DNA from: Bacillota bacterium
GTDB lineage: Bacteria; Bacillota; Clostridia; Acetivibrionales; DTU013
Direction of reading: 5' to 3'
Assembly: GCA_023433505.1 (NCBI GenBank)
Contig: JAEZCO010000069.1
Location: forward strand, 1 to 61,473
Length of the DNA stretch: 61,473 nt
Positions 1 to 9,443 of this stretch are shown here, piece after piece (within the stretch, counting starts at the first letter, position 1; each line of letters starts with the position of its first letter). Position numbers and translations under genes: made by a program. The notes beneath the pieces were generated by a model. The model searched no databases. It saw only the letters and a program-made list of their open reading frames with translations, and was not told the DNA's origin.

Positions 1-1296
1 TTCCCCCTGCCGGTACTGAGGAGGGTCTCCCTGAGGCCTGCTGCCCTGGTACTGTGGGCGGTCACCCTGCTGGTACTGCGGACGGTCTCCCTGATAGGGT
101 CTGCGTTCGCCCTGCTGGTATTGAGGCCGGTCTCCCTGATAAGGCCTGCGTTCACCCTGCTGATACTGCGGACGGTCTCCGTGTTGATATTGGGGACGGT
201 CTCCTTGCTGATATTGAGGACGGTCTCCCTGATAAGGCCTGCGTTCGCCCTGCTGGTACTGCGGACGATCTCCCTGAGGGCCGCCTGTCGTTGACTGGCG
301 GGGATACTGAGGTCTTGGCCTGTTTTGATCCGGTCTGTTTTGATCCGGTCTGTTTTGTTCCGGCCTGTTTTGCTCAGGCTTGCTCTCAACTTTCTCTTTT
401 ACAGCTTCCTCCGGCTTTCCCGCTTCAACCGGTTTTTCTGTGATTGCTTCCGGCCTGGAAGCTGTGACAATCTCAGCGACAACATCCGTTTCAGGCGCAG
501 CCTTGACTTCATTACTCCTGGGCTCATTGCTCTGTACGTCACTTTTAACGGCAGGAACTTCTTTTACTTCAACTTCCGGAACAGGGGTATGTTTAATCTC
601 ATTTACCATTTCGCTTGTGCTTTCCGCTTTGACTACTGCATCCCGATGTTCTTTGTGCTGTTCTTTTGCAACATTGCCGGCATTAACTTTCGAAACGTCT
701 CTACTAACTTCCTTTGCAGCTTCTTTCGGAGCTTCCTTGGGTGTTTCCTTACGCTGTTCCGGTCTGTTTACCGGCCGGATGTCCTTCGTATAGTCAGGTC
801 TGGTATCTCTGACAAATCCTGCGCGCAGGCCTGAATTAGAATCGGAAAACCTTACGAAATCCCGTCTGTCATTCCTGCTGTCATTTCTGTTATTGTCATA
901 CCTGTTCTCGGGTCTTCCGCCGCCGCTTCTCACATCACCACGCTGATAATTCTGCGTTGGGGCCTGTGAAGCTTCTCTTGATTCGTTCTTTGAATTTATG
1001 ACAACCTCGGTCGTCCGGATGATGCGCGGTGCGCTTTTAACATCCTTTTTTGCTTCCGGTTTCGGCGGCGGTGGAGGAGCTGCAGGCGCTGCCTTCTTCT
1101 CCTCATGATTCTCAACAGCTTTTTTATCCTCATGCTTGACTACGCCGATATGCTTATAAAGCGACGCAAGCTCATGATCCTCCAAAAGGCTCATATGATT
1201 TTTGACTACCACATTGACTTCAGCCAATTTTTCCATCAACCTTTTACTTGTTGTATTTAATTCCTTTGCCAGTTCATATACTCTTACTTTTTCCAA
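1..1296 (-). CDS. infB: Translation initiation factor IF-2, N-terminal part (runs off the window)
   Basis: The frame opens at a TTG start just after the ylxQ stop and stays open to the left edge, 432 codons. The first residues (EKVRVYELAKELN) are the conserved IF2_N domain, which places the start. IF-2 is the GTPase that brings initiator tRNA to the 30S subunit; its G domain lies beyond the window. Everything visible after about residue 60 is disordered linker rich in P, K, E, R and Q. From about residue 310 to the edge it becomes a tandem repeat of RPQYQQGD and ERRPYQGD units, preceded by four RPxQN-type units. It is the last gene of rimP-nusA-ylxR-ylxQ-infB. Open readings on the opposite strand here are by-products of the repeat. 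Confidence 0.95.
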   Translation of the reverse strand, partial: MEKVRVYELAKELNTTSKRLMEKLAEVNVVVKNHMSLLEDHELASLYKHIGVVKHEDKKAVENHEEKKAAPAAPPPPPKPEAKKDVKSAPRIIRTTEVVINSKNESREASQAPTQNYQRGDVRSGGGRPENRYDNNRNDSRNDRRDFVRFSDSNSGLRAGFVRDTRPDYTKDIRPVNRPEQRKETPKEAPKEAAKEVSRDVSKVNAGNVAKEQHKEHRDAVVKAESTSEMVNEIKHTPVPEVEVKEVPAVKSDVQSNEPRSNEVKAAPETDVVAEIVTASRPEAITEKPVEAGKPEEAVKEKVESKPEQNRPEQNRPDQNRPDQNRPRPQYPRQSTTGGPQGDRPQYQQGERRPYQGDRPQYQQGDRPQYQHGDRPQYQQGERRPYQGDRPQYQQGERRPYQGDRPQYQQGDRPQYQGSRPQGDPPQYRQGE

Positions 1297-1298
1297 AC

Positions 1299-1625
1299 TC
1301 AAACACCCCCATGTTCTATGCCAATGCTATCGATCAATTCCATTAAACGCCCGGCAAACCCCCTGTCGATTACTGCAATGATGGAGCGCATATCCTTGCC
1401 GACATACCTTCCGAGCAGTTTCTTTTCTCCGAAATACCTGATGTCAATATCTCTATATTTACACATATCGGAGAATTTTTTCTTCGTATTATCCGAAGCA
1501 TCAACCGATACAATTACAAGGAACACCTTCCCCGATTTCAAGCTTCTTTCACAGGTCTCTTCTCCTGAAACCACTTTGCCTGCTTTGGTCGCAAGGCCGA
1601 GGAAAGAATATATCCTGTCAACCAT
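1299..1625 (-). CDS. ylxQ: YlxQ, L7Ae/L30e/Gadd45-type RNA-binding protein
   Basis: This 108-residue protein has the ribosomal L7Ae-like fold pattern: an N-terminal LGLATKAGKVVSGEE stretch and a central hydrophobic VFLVIVSVDAS strand. Family members bind K-turn RNA; the exact role of YlxQ is not settled. It overlaps the end of ylxR by 8 bases and its stop sits 2 bases before the TTG of infB, so translation is likely coupled. Position between ylxR and infB is the standard Firmicute order and is the strongest support for the name. Confidence 0.9.
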   Translation of the reverse strand: MVDRIYSFLGLATKAGKVVSGEETCERSLKSGKVFLVIVSVDASDNTKKKFSDMCKYRDIDIRYFGEKKLLGRYVGKDMRSIIAVIDRGFAGRLMELIDSIGIEHGGV

Positions 1626-1890
1626 CCATATCCTCCAGCTGTTTTTTCAACATTTCATAAATATCTTCATCAATCTTCGATTCAAATGCCTTTTCCAATC
1701 GCTTTCCTTTTCTTGCCTTTTCAAAGCATTCCAGGCTTTTACAGATATATGCGCCTCTCCCTTGCTTTTTTCCTGTGAAGTCAACGCTGATTTCATTTTC
1801 CTTGTTCTTCACAATTCTTATAAGCTCACGCTTCGGCTTCATTTCCTGGCATCCAAGGCACATTCGTAAAGGCACCTTTTTTTGCTTCAA
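1618..1890 (-). CDS. ylxR: YlxR (RnpM) family RNA-binding protein
   Basis: This 90-residue basic protein has the DUF448 signature: PLRMCLGCQEMKPKRELIRIV near the start and GRGAYICKSLECFEKA in the middle. In Bacillus the homologue binds RNase P RNA and modulates processing (named RnpM); that role is carried over from the family. The start is TTG at 1890, preceded by GGGGTGG at a suitable distance; there is no better ATG. It lies 11 bases after nusA and overlaps ylxQ, as in other Firmicutes. Confidence 0.9.
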   Translation of the reverse strand: MKQKKVPLRMCLGCQEMKPKRELIRIVKNKENEISVDFTGKKQGRGAYICKSLECFEKARKGKRLEKAFESKIDEDIYEMLKKQLEDMDG

Positions 1891-1901
1891 TCAAACCACC
1901 C

Positions 1902-2999
1902 CTACTCTTCATCGTCCTCAACATTGTATGTTGTGTCGATACTGAACATCTGTTGTTCGATCGCAGCTCTTAACTGGGACTCACTCTTTATATCAATCTT
2001 CCAGCCGGTCAATTTGGCTGCAAGCCTGGCATTCTGACCTTCCTTGCCGATGGCAAGCGAAAGCTGGTAATCCGGTACCGTGACCCTTGCCGATCTTTCA
2101 TCCTCATTGGCGTCAACCCTTACGACCTTTGCAGGACTTAGGCTGCTGGATATATATTCTTCGGGACTGCTGCTCCACTTGATGATATCTATTTTTTCAC
2201 CCCGGAGCTCGTCGACAATTGCCTGTACCCTTGTGCCCTTCTGGCCGACACAGGCGCCTACCGGATCAACGTTCTGATCCCTGGAAAATACGGCGATCTT
2301 GGTTCTTGAGCCCGGCTCTCTTGCAATACTTTTGATTTCCACCGTGCCGTCATGGATCTCAGGCACCTCCAGCTCAAAAAGCCTTTTTACAAGTCCCGGA
2401 TGGGTCCTGGACACCATGATCTGAGGGCCTTTGGTAGTCCTTTTCACTTCCACGATATAGGTTTTGATCCTGTCGTTGAACCGGTACTCTTCCCCATTGG
2501 TCTGCTCCGAGGGAGCGATAATGGCTTCGGTTTTTCCCAGATCAATAATAATGTTCTTGCGTTCGCTTCTTTGAATGATACCCGTTACAATATCGCCTTC
2601 CTTGTTGTAAAACTCATCGAATATGATGCCCCTTTCGGCTTCCCTTATCCTCTGAACAACTACCTGCTTTGCGGTTTGAGCGGCGATCCTCCCGAATTTT
2701 CTCGGAGTTACCTCTACCTCCGCAACGTCCTCTTCCTCATATTTTTCATCCAGTTTCCTGGCGTCGTTGAGCGAAATATCGGATATGTCGTTTTCCGGCC
2801 TGGAGGTGACTCTTTTCAGCGCATAGACTTTTACATCCCCCGAAGAACGGTCAATACTAATCTTTACGTTCTGGGTAGATCCAAAATTCCTCTTATATGC
2901 AGAAATTAAAGCAGCTTCAATCGCTTCAATAAGAACATCCTTTTCTATTCCTTTTTCCTTTTCCAGTTGATCCAATGCGTGAATCAATTCTGCGCTCAT
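1902..2999 (-). CDS. nusA: Transcription termination/antitermination factor NusA
   Basis: A 365-residue NusA of the short Gram-positive type. An N-terminal RNA-polymerase-binding domain (AELIHALDQLEKEKGIEKDVLIEAIEAAL) is followed by an S1 domain (GDIVTGIIQR) and two KH domains (DPVGACVGQKGTRVQAIVDEL; LSLAIGKEGQNARLAAKLTGW). NusA binds the polymerase flap and the nascent RNA to control pausing and termination. I place the start at the ATG of MSAEL because GGGAGG lies 9 bases upstream; a TTG three codons earlier would sit on the ribosome site. It follows rimP in the same operon. Confidence 0.96.
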   Translation of the reverse strand: MSAELIHALDQLEKEKGIEKDVLIEAIEAALISAYKRNFGSTQNVKISIDRSSGDVKVYALKRVTSRPENDISDISLNDARKLDEKYEEEDVAEVEVTPRKFGRIAAQTAKQVVVQRIREAERGIIFDEFYNKEGDIVTGIIQRSERKNIIIDLGKTEAIIAPSEQTNGEEYRFNDRIKTYIVEVKRTTKGPQIMVSRTHPGLVKRLFELEVPEIHDGTVEIKSIAREPGSRTKIAVFSRDQNVDPVGACVGQKGTRVQAIVDELRGEKIDIIKWSSSPEEYISSSLSPAKVVRVDANEDERSARVTVPDYQLSLAIGKEGQNARLAAKLTGWKIDIKSESQLRAAIEQQMFSIDTTYNVEDDEE

Positions 3000-3069
3000 A
3001 AACTTCAACCTCCCATTATTCTTTTGCGGTACAAAAAGGGAAACTCCCGTTCTTACGGATCCCCTGAGA

Positions 3070-3534
3070 TTAAAACTTTAAAACTCTTCTGACTGTCGCT
3101 GCGTCAGCTTTTGCAACATTTAGTTCTTCCCCGTTTGCCTGCTTTATTGATATTTTATCTTCAATCAGTCCTAATAACTTGCCTTCAAAAATCTTCTTGC
3201 CGTTTACCGGCTGGAAAAGCTTAATCTCCACATCTTCTCCCTTAAAGCGCTCAAAATCGCTGTCCTTCTTAAGCGGACGCTCCAGTCCGGGAGACGATAC
3301 CTCAAGTATATAGCTCTGTTTAATGGGGTCAACCTCATCCATCAGGTCGCTCAACTTTTCACTCACAGCCTGGCAATCATCAATGGCGATTCCGCCAGGT
3401 TTATCTATGTAAACCCTTAAATACCAATTGGCGCCTTCTTTCAGGAATTCAACATCAACCAGCTCGAATGAAAGCGTATCAACGATTGGCGTGACAAGCT
3501 CCGTCACAACATCCTCTATCCGCTTTTTTGTCAT
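3070..3534 (-). CDS. rimP: Ribosome maturation factor RimP
   Basis: This 154-residue protein has the RimP pattern: an N-terminal alpha-beta domain with VDVEFLKEGANWYLRVYIDKPGG and SYILEVSSPGLERPLKK, then a C-terminal SH3-like barrel. RimP helps 30S assembly before initiation. The ATG is preceded by GGAGAGGTAGT. It is the first gene of the nusA-infB operon and follows a good sigma-A promoter at 3618-3645. Confidence 0.95.
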   Translation of the reverse strand: MTKKRIEDVVTELVTPIVDTLSFELVDVEFLKEGANWYLRVYIDKPGGIAIDDCQAVSEKLSDLMDEVDPIKQSYILEVSSPGLERPLKKDSDFERFKGEDVEIKLFQPVNGKKIFEGKLLGLIEDKISIKQANGEELNVAKADAATVRRVLKF

Positions 3535-3617
3535 ACTACCTCTCCAATCCTTCAGTCACATTTCAAGATATGTACTACATGATTGCATTGCAATAACATT
3601 CCGGATTTATAAGCCGG

Positions 3618-3645
3618 ATTATATTATTGCCGTAAGACATAACAA
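3618..3645 (-). promoter_or_regulatory. Sigma-A promoter of the rimP-nusA-infB operon
   Basis: On the minus strand TTGTTA and TATAAT are separated by 16 bases, about 85 bases before the rimP start. It lies between the polC hairpin and rimP. Confidence 0.7.
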
Positions 3646-3702
3646 TAATAGGGCTTTGCCCATATTATTCCCGCCGCTTTGGCAGAATGTCTTAAATAAT
3701 GC

Positions 3703-3730
3703 GAAAGAGTGGGATCGACCCCACTCTTTC
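3703..3730 (-). terminator. Hairpin after polC, probable terminator
   Basis: Eleven paired bases (GAAAGAGTGGG with CCCACTCTTTC) around a 6-base loop, between the end of polC and the rimP promoter. The following sequence on the minus strand (GCATTATTTAAG) is only moderately T-rich, so efficiency is uncertain. Confidence 0.5.
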
Positions 3731-3811
3731 CTGCAAAACTACTATTAGCTTTAGTCCAGCAGTATTATATCACTATTGTCTGCATTTATCAATATTTTAT
3801 TAAATTTATTT

Positions 3812-6800
3812 TTAGAACAGGCTCATCTGACTGCTTTCCGGTATTCCTTCAAGGCAGCCGTTCTGCTGCAGTATCTCGATAACCGCCTTGCTTATTTTCG
3901 CTCTCAGACGCAAATCCTCGATGGAAAGGAACTCTCCATCCTTCCTGGCATCTACGATATTTCCCGCCGCAGCCAGGCCCAAACCCTGCAAAGCATTGAA
4001 GGGCGGCCTGATTCCCTCGGGAGTAATTTGAAATTTCGCCGCCTCGGATTTATAGAGGTCAATGGGGAGAAAATTGATCCCGCGGGCATACATCTCATTG
4101 GTAACTTCAAGGATGGTAAGGACGTTTTTTTCCTTTTGCGATATATTATTTCCCAGCCTCTCCAGTTCTTCTATCTTGTTCCTTACACGTTCCCTGCCGT
4201 GGGTCATCAGGTTTGCATCGAATTCATCCGCCCTGACGGTGAAATAGGTCACATAAAAAGCCTCCGGATGATAAACCTTGAACCAGCCTATTCTCATAGC
4301 CGTCAATACATAGGCCGCCGCATGGGCCTTGGGAAACATATACTTTATCTTTTTACACGACTCGATGTACCATTCCGGCACATCGTAAGTCTTCATTTCC
4401 TTTTCGTACTCTTCTTTCAGGCCTTTTCCTTTTCTTACATCCTCCATGATTTTAAAGGCGATCTTCGGAGGAAGTCCGCGGTACATCAGATAGACCATGA
4501 TATTATCCCGGGTCCCGATAACATCGGAAATGTTGCAGGTGCCGTTTCTTACCAGGTCCTGGGCATTGTTGAGCCACACATCGGTTCCGTGGGAAAGTCC
4601 GCTGATCTGCAGCAGGTCCGAGAAGGTCTTGGGCTTGGTATCCAGCAGCATCTGCCTGACGAATTTGGTGCCGAATTCCGGCAAAGCAAAGGTCCCTACC
4701 TCGCTGTTGATGTCTTCCGGCTTGATTCCCAGCGGTTCCGTCGTAAGAAAGAGCTGCATTACCTTTTCATCGCTTACAGGCACCTCCTGAACCCCTATTC
4801 CCGTCAAATCCCCCAGCATTTTTATCATCGTCGGATCGTCATGCCCCAGAATATCCAGCTTTAAAATGGTATCGTGAAGCGAATGAAAGTCGAAGTGGGT
4901 GGTGATGATATCCGACTCGGTATCGTCGGCCGGCCTCTGGATGGGAGTAAAATCATACACCTGATTGTCCTGTGGGATAACGATGATGCCTCCGGGATGC
5001 TGGCCGGTGGTCCTTTTAATTCCGGTACAGCCTCTCACAAGCCTGTTGATTTCAGCGTTTGTGGTTACAATTCCTCTTTCGTCCAGATACTTTTTGACAA
5101 AGCCGTAAGCCGTCTTTTCTGCTACGGTTCCAATGGTACCCGCCTTGTAGACATTTCCTGTGCCGAACAGCTCTTCCGTATATTTATGCGCCTTAGCCTG
5201 GTATTCGCCGGAGAAATTCAAATCGATATCAGGAGCTTTATCTCCGTCAAATCCAAGAAATGTCTCGAAGGGAATATCGTGGCCGTCACTCTTCAACAGC
5301 GTGCCGCATTGGGGACAGTTTTTCCTGGGCAGGTCATAGCCTGAGCCCACGGAACCGTCGGTCAGAAACTCGGAATATTTACAGCTTCCGCAGACGTAGT
5401 GGGGAGGCAGCGGATTGACTTCCGTAATCCCCGTCATCGTCGCCGCAAAGGACGAACCCACAGATCCCCTGGAGCCTACGATATAACCGTCCGACATTGA
5501 CTTTGCCACCAGCTTTTGCGCTGTAATGTACATAACTGCGAAGCCATTCTTTATGATGGAATTCAATTCTTTCGCCAGTCTGTCGGAAACTATCTGCGGC
5601 AGCGGATCGCCATAGATGGTCCTCGCTCTTTCATAGGCCAGCTTCTCGATTTCTTCTTCGGCGCCCTCTATTTTGGGCGGATATGTGCCCAGGGGTATGG
5701 GAATGATTTCCTCCACTTCTTCCGAAACCTTCTCCGTATTGGTGACAACCACCTCAAAAGCTTTTGCCTCGCCGAGATAGTCAAATTCCTTCAGCATTTC
5801 GTTGGTGGTCCGGAAGTACAGAGGCGCTTGCTTGTCTGCGTCGGAATAGCCTTGTCCGCCCATCAGTATTCTCCGGAAAGCCTCATCCCTCGGGTCCATA
5901 AAATGAACGTCACAGGTGGCAACAACAGGCTTATTCAAGGTTTCACCCAACTCAACAATTTTGCGGTTGATTTCCCTCAATTCACCGATTCCGTTAACCT
6001 TTCCGTTGTCGATCATGAACTGGTTGTTGCCTAAAGGCTGGATTTCCAGGTAATCATAGATCCGTGCAATCTTTTTGACTTCTTCGGGATTTTTCTGGTC
6101 CAGAATGGCGGAATAAACCTCGCCTGCCTCGCAGGCGCTGCCAAGTATCAGTCCTTCACGGTATTTCATCAGCAAAGCTTTCGGTACCCTGGGCTTTTTA
6201 TAGTAATAGTTCAAATGCGATTCCGAAACGATGCGGTAGAGGTTTTTAAGGCCCGTATTATTTTTTACGAGAATGATTGCATGGTAGGAATTGGCCTTTT
6301 TGAAATCAAATTTCCCGTGGACTGCCTGATGGATTCCACCCACAGTCTCTACGCCTTTGGTTTTCAGAATATCCACGCACTTTAAAAATATACGCGCCGT
6401 GGCATCGGCATCATTCACGGCCCTGTGGTGATTTTCCAGTTTTACGCCCAGATGCTTGGCCACGATGTTCAGCTTATATTTTCCCAGATCGGGAAAGAGA
6501 TTCCGGGACAATTGCAGTGTATCAATAATTGCATTAGCGAATCTTTTCCCCAGCTTTTTTGCATTGTATTTAATGAAGCCCGTGTCAAAAGAGGCATTGT
6601 GGGCGACAACCGGCAGCTCGCCGGCAAAATCCATAAAAGCCTCCAGGGCCTTTTCTATGTCCGGCGCCTCTTTGACCATTTCATCCGTGATTCCGGTGAG
6701 CTTTGTTATAAATTCCGGGATATGAATACCTGGATTGACAAAGGTATTGAAGGTGCCGGCAATGTTTCCGTCTTTAATCCTTACCGCGCCTATTTCCGTT

Positions 6801-8122
6801 ATTTTATCCTTTTCAGCTTCCAAACCGGTGGTTTCAATATCAAATACGATGAATTCACCTTCAAGCGAATGGCGGTCTGCTTCTCCTCCCGTTGAAAAAA
6901 CTATGGGAAGCTCGTCATCAAGAAGATAGCATTCCACCCCGTAAATGATCTTGATCTTATTTTTCTTTCCGGCCTTATAGGCGTCGGGATATGCCTGAAG
7001 TACTCCGTGATCCGTTATGGCTATTGCCTTATGTCCCCAGTCCGCTGCCCTTTTTACAAGAGCATCCACAGGTGTGACCGCATCCATGGAACTCATCTGA
7101 GTATGCAGATGAAGCTCTATTCTTTTTATTTCTGCGGTATCCATCTTGATTTGCTTTTCTATCTCTATAATATCCGTAGCCAGTATGACAAGCTCCTTGG
7201 CATACTTATCAAACTGGGCTTCTCCGCGAACCCGGAATACCAGTCCCTCTTTGATCTGTTCCTGCCTGAGCTCTATGTCGTCCTTTTGTATGAAAAATTT
7301 AATGGTGAGCGAGCTGATATAGTCCGTTATGTCAAAGGAGCACAAAAACCTGTCTCCTCTGATTTCCCTGAAGTTTATATTGGATATGTCGCCGCAGACA
7401 GCCACCCTTCCGGAATCCTGGGTAACCTCGCTCATTTTCATTATGCTGTCGCTAAAGCTCTTTCCCATAATGATGTCAACGACGCCGGTGAGCTGGTCGG
7501 CTTCTTTCTTTCTTTGCCTTTTCGCCGCTCCGCTCTCGGTATAAACAGGCGCCATGCTTAGGACCCGGGCTTCCTCCGCTTCCTTTTGCTGAAAATAGTC
7601 GGCCCTGTCATTCTCATCCAGCGCAAAGTCGATGAAATTCACATTTATTTTTTGTGAGATAGCATCAAGAACAAGATTTTCCAGCAGCCGGTCGCAGGAA
7701 TGGGATTTGAGGATCATGGCGCCTTTGGTCTTGAGGCTGATATCCAGCCGCGCTCCCTCCAGCTCCCATTGACAATCGTTGAGAATCCCGCGGCTTAAAG
7801 CAACTTTTTTGTTCAGGACATAGATAAGGCTTTCCCAATACTCGTCCAAAAATTGACGAAGGGAAATATCCATTTCAAATTTGACTTTTATATTGATGGC
7901 ATCAACGCTGAATGCGGCGGACAGAGATTGTTCCGCCTCTGCCACGCTGACAGCCGGTATGAGCCTTGAAGACGAAATCACCAGATCCATTCGTCTGGAC
8001 TTTGTAAACACACCTATATTTGAAACTTTTACATCTTTAAAATAAGTAAGGGCTTCCCCTGATAACCCGACTTCATTGAATACCTCAAGAAAACCTCTTT
8101 TTTTCAGAGCAGTATCACTCAT
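3812..8122 (-). CDS. polC: DNA polymerase III alpha subunit, Gram-positive type (PolC)
   Basis: The replicative polymerase with built-in proofreading; 1,436 residues is the usual PolC size. In order: an N-terminal domain and an OB fold (about 235-325), a PHP domain (LHLHTQMSSMDAV near 335), a DEDDh 3'-5' exonuclease inserted in it (FDIETTGLE near 425, HNASFDTGFI, HRAVNDADAT), a zinc-binding stretch (CGSCKYSEF ... CPQCG), and the polymerase core with the acidic motif PDIDLNFSGEYQ. The ATG is weakly served by GGGG 11 bases upstream. Intergenic repeats separate it from ispG, so it may have its own promoter. Confidence 0.98.
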   Translation of the reverse strand: MSDTALKKRGFLEVFNEVGLSGEALTYFKDVKVSNIGVFTKSRRMDLVISSSRLIPAVSVAEAEQSLSAAFSVDAINIKVKFEMDISLRQFLDEYWESLIYVLNKKVALSRGILNDCQWELEGARLDISLKTKGAMILKSHSCDRLLENLVLDAISQKINVNFIDFALDENDRADYFQQKEAEEARVLSMAPVYTESGAAKRQRKKEADQLTGVVDIIMGKSFSDSIMKMSEVTQDSGRVAVCGDISNINFREIRGDRFLCSFDITDYISSLTIKFFIQKDDIELRQEQIKEGLVFRVRGEAQFDKYAKELVILATDIIEIEKQIKMDTAEIKRIELHLHTQMSSMDAVTPVDALVKRAADWGHKAIAITDHGVLQAYPDAYKAGKKNKIKIIYGVECYLLDDELPIVFSTGGEADRHSLEGEFIVFDIETTGLEAEKDKITEIGAVRIKDGNIAGTFNTFVNPGIHIPEFITKLTGITDEMVKEAPDIEKALEAFMDFAGELPVVAHNASFDTGFIKYNAKKLGKRFANAIIDTLQLSRNLFPDLGKYKLNIVAKHLGVKLENHHRAVNDADATARIFLKCVDILKTKGVETVGGIHQAVHGKFDFKKANSYHAIILVKNNTGLKNLYRIVSESHLNYYYKKPRVPKALLMKYREGLILGSACEAGEVYSAILDQKNPEEVKKIARIYDYLEIQPLGNNQFMIDNGKVNGIGELREINRKIVELGETLNKPVVATCDVHFMDPRDEAFRRILMGGQGYSDADKQAPLYFRTTNEMLKEFDYLGEAKAFEVVVTNTEKVSEEVEEIIPIPLGTYPPKIEGAEEEIEKLAYERARTIYGDPLPQIVSDRLAKELNSIIKNGFAVMYITAQKLVAKSMSDGYIVGSRGSVGSSFAATMTGITEVNPLPPHYVCGSCKYSEFLTDGSVGSGYDLPRKNCPQCGTLLKSDGHDIPFETFLGFDGDKAPDIDLNFSGEYQAKAHKYTEELFGTGNVYKAGTIGTVAEKTAYGFVKKYLDERGIVTTNAEINRLVRGCTGIKRTTGQHPGGIIVIPQDNQVYDFTPIQRPADDTESDIITTHFDFHSLHDTILKLDILGHDDPTMIKMLGDLTGIGVQEVPVSDEKVMQLFLTTEPLGIKPEDINSEVGTFALPEFGTKFVRQMLLDTKPKTFSDLLQISGLSHGTDVWLNNAQDLVRNGTCNISDVIGTRDNIMVYLMYRGLPPKIAFKIMEDVRKGKGLKEEYEKEMKTYDVPEWYIESCKKIKYMFPKAHAAAYVLTAMRIGWFKVYHPEAFYVTYFTVRADEFDANLMTHGRERVRNKIEELERLGNNISQKEKNVLTILEVTNEMYARGINFLPIDLYKSEAAKFQITPEGIRPPFNALQGLGLAAAGNIVDARKDGEFLSIEDLRLRAKISKAVIEILQQNGCLEGIPESSQMSLF

Positions 8123-8181
8123 TTGTACATTTACCCCATTTGAATATCAGTTAATTTTTCTATAGGACACGCTAAATAATA

Positions 8182-8346
8182 ACTTCCGGTACTACAACGA
8201 AGATTTCCAAATTATCTTTAATGTAACCTTCGTTGTAGTATTGATAATCTTTTCCGGGGCACTACGCCAGGTAGGCTGCATAGGCGAGCAGTGGAGCAAA
8301 GCGGAGCGACCAGCCATCTGCGCGCCCCAGAAAAGAATCGGAACTA
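8182..8346. repeat. Large compound palindromic repeat between ispG and polC (copy A)
   Basis: The outer arms are ACTTCCG and TCGGAACT. Inside them TCTTTTCCGGGG pairs with CCCCAGAAAAGA around a 60-base centre rich in short GAGC/GGAGC motifs. A second, perfect 13-bp hairpin (TACTACAACGAAG / CTTCGTTGTAGTA, 8190-8240) is nested in the left arm. The outer family recurs at 42273-42339 and the nested hairpin family at 20053-20122. It contains no open frame. Confidence 0.75.
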
Positions 8347-8351
8347 ATTAT

Positions 8352-9422
8352 TTAATCATTCCTTAGCTTATCAATTTCTGCCATCAGCTCTTCCACAATC
8401 CGATCCTGTGGGATTTTACGGATAATCTGGCCTTTCTTGAAAAGCAGCGCCTCACCATCGCCGCCGGCAATGCCGATGTCCGCTTCCCTGGCCTCACCCG
8501 GCCCATTCACGGCGCAGCCCATTACGGCTATTTTTATATCCTTCTTTATTTCCTTCAGCCTTTTGTCAAGCAGCTCGGCGATTTGGACCAGATCGATACG
8601 GCACCGTCCGCAGGTAGGGCAAGAAACCACTTCCACGCCGCCTTTTTCAATATCCAGGGCTCTTAGTATTTCATGGCCCACCTTTACTTCTTCTACGGGA
8701 TCGCCGGTCAGAGAGACCCTTAAGGTATCGCCTATGCCTTCGGATAGCAAGCAGCCAAGACCCACGGAAGATTTAACGGTGCCCCGGAAAAGTGTGCCGG
8801 CTTCCGTGACTCCGATGTGAAGAGGGTATCTTGACTTTTGCGACATTAAGCGATAGGCAGCGATTGTCTGCGTAACACTGGAGGCTTTTATGGAAAAGGA
8901 GATTTCCTCAAATCCCAGATCCTCAAGAATTTCCGCATGGCCCAGGGCGCTTTCCACCATCCCCTGGGGTGTCACTCCGTTATATTTCTCCAGAATATGC
9001 TTTTCCACTGATCCGGAGTTTACGCCGATGCGTATGGGAATGCCTGCTGCCCTGGCAGCTTCCACTACCTTGCTCACTCTGTCGCGGCTTCCGATATTCC
9101 CGGGATTCAGACGTATTTTATCCACTCCGTTTTTGATGCACGCAAGGGCAAGGCGGTAATCAAAATGAATATCTGCGACTACCGGTATCACTGCCGCCTG
9201 TTTTATGGCTTTTACGGCTTCCGCGGCTTCACTGTCGGGCACAGCCACTCTGACAATATCACAGCCGGCTTCCTCCAACCGCCTTATCTGGCCGATGGTT
9301 GCAGCAGCATCCCTTGTATCGGTATTTGTCATTGATTGAACGGTTATGGGTGCATCGCCGCCGATAAATAGATTCCCCACACGGATTTTACGCGTCGGTT
9401 TTCTCTCAATAAAATTTTCCAT
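8352..9422 (-). CDS. ispG: 4-hydroxy-3-methylbut-2-en-1-yl diphosphate synthase
   Basis: IspG (GcpE) makes HMBPP from methylerythritol cyclodiphosphate in the non-mevalonate isoprenoid pathway. The 356-residue protein has an N-terminal TIM barrel (GGDAPITVQSMTNTDTRD; RLNPGNIG) and a C-terminal [4Fe-4S] domain with CPTCGRC and MGCAVNGPGEAREAD, so the three iron-sulphur cysteines are present. A clear site (GTGAGGATGAA) precedes the ATG. It lies 22 bases after rseP in the order dxr-rseP-ispG, which puts two pathway enzymes in one unit. Confidence 0.97.
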   Translation of the reverse strand: MENFIERKPTRKIRVGNLFIGGDAPITVQSMTNTDTRDAAATIGQIRRLEEAGCDIVRVAVPDSEAAEAVKAIKQAAVIPVVADIHFDYRLALACIKNGVDKIRLNPGNIGSRDRVSKVVEAARAAGIPIRIGVNSGSVEKHILEKYNGVTPQGMVESALGHAEILEDLGFEEISFSIKASSVTQTIAAYRLMSQKSRYPLHIGVTEAGTLFRGTVKSSVGLGCLLSEGIGDTLRVSLTGDPVEEVKVGHEILRALDIEKGGVEVVSCPTCGRCRIDLVQIAELLDKRLKEIKKDIKIAVMGCAVNGPGEAREADIGIAGGDGEALLFKKGQIIRKIPQDRIVEELMAEIDKLRND

Positions 9423-9443
9423 TTCATCCTCACTTAGGGAAGG

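Noticed and set aside
54..834. Long plus-strand open frames over the left end
   Set aside because: They are frame shadows of the repetitive infB linker; they have no ribosome site and the minus-strand frame from the TTG at 1296 is continuous and recognisable as IF-2.
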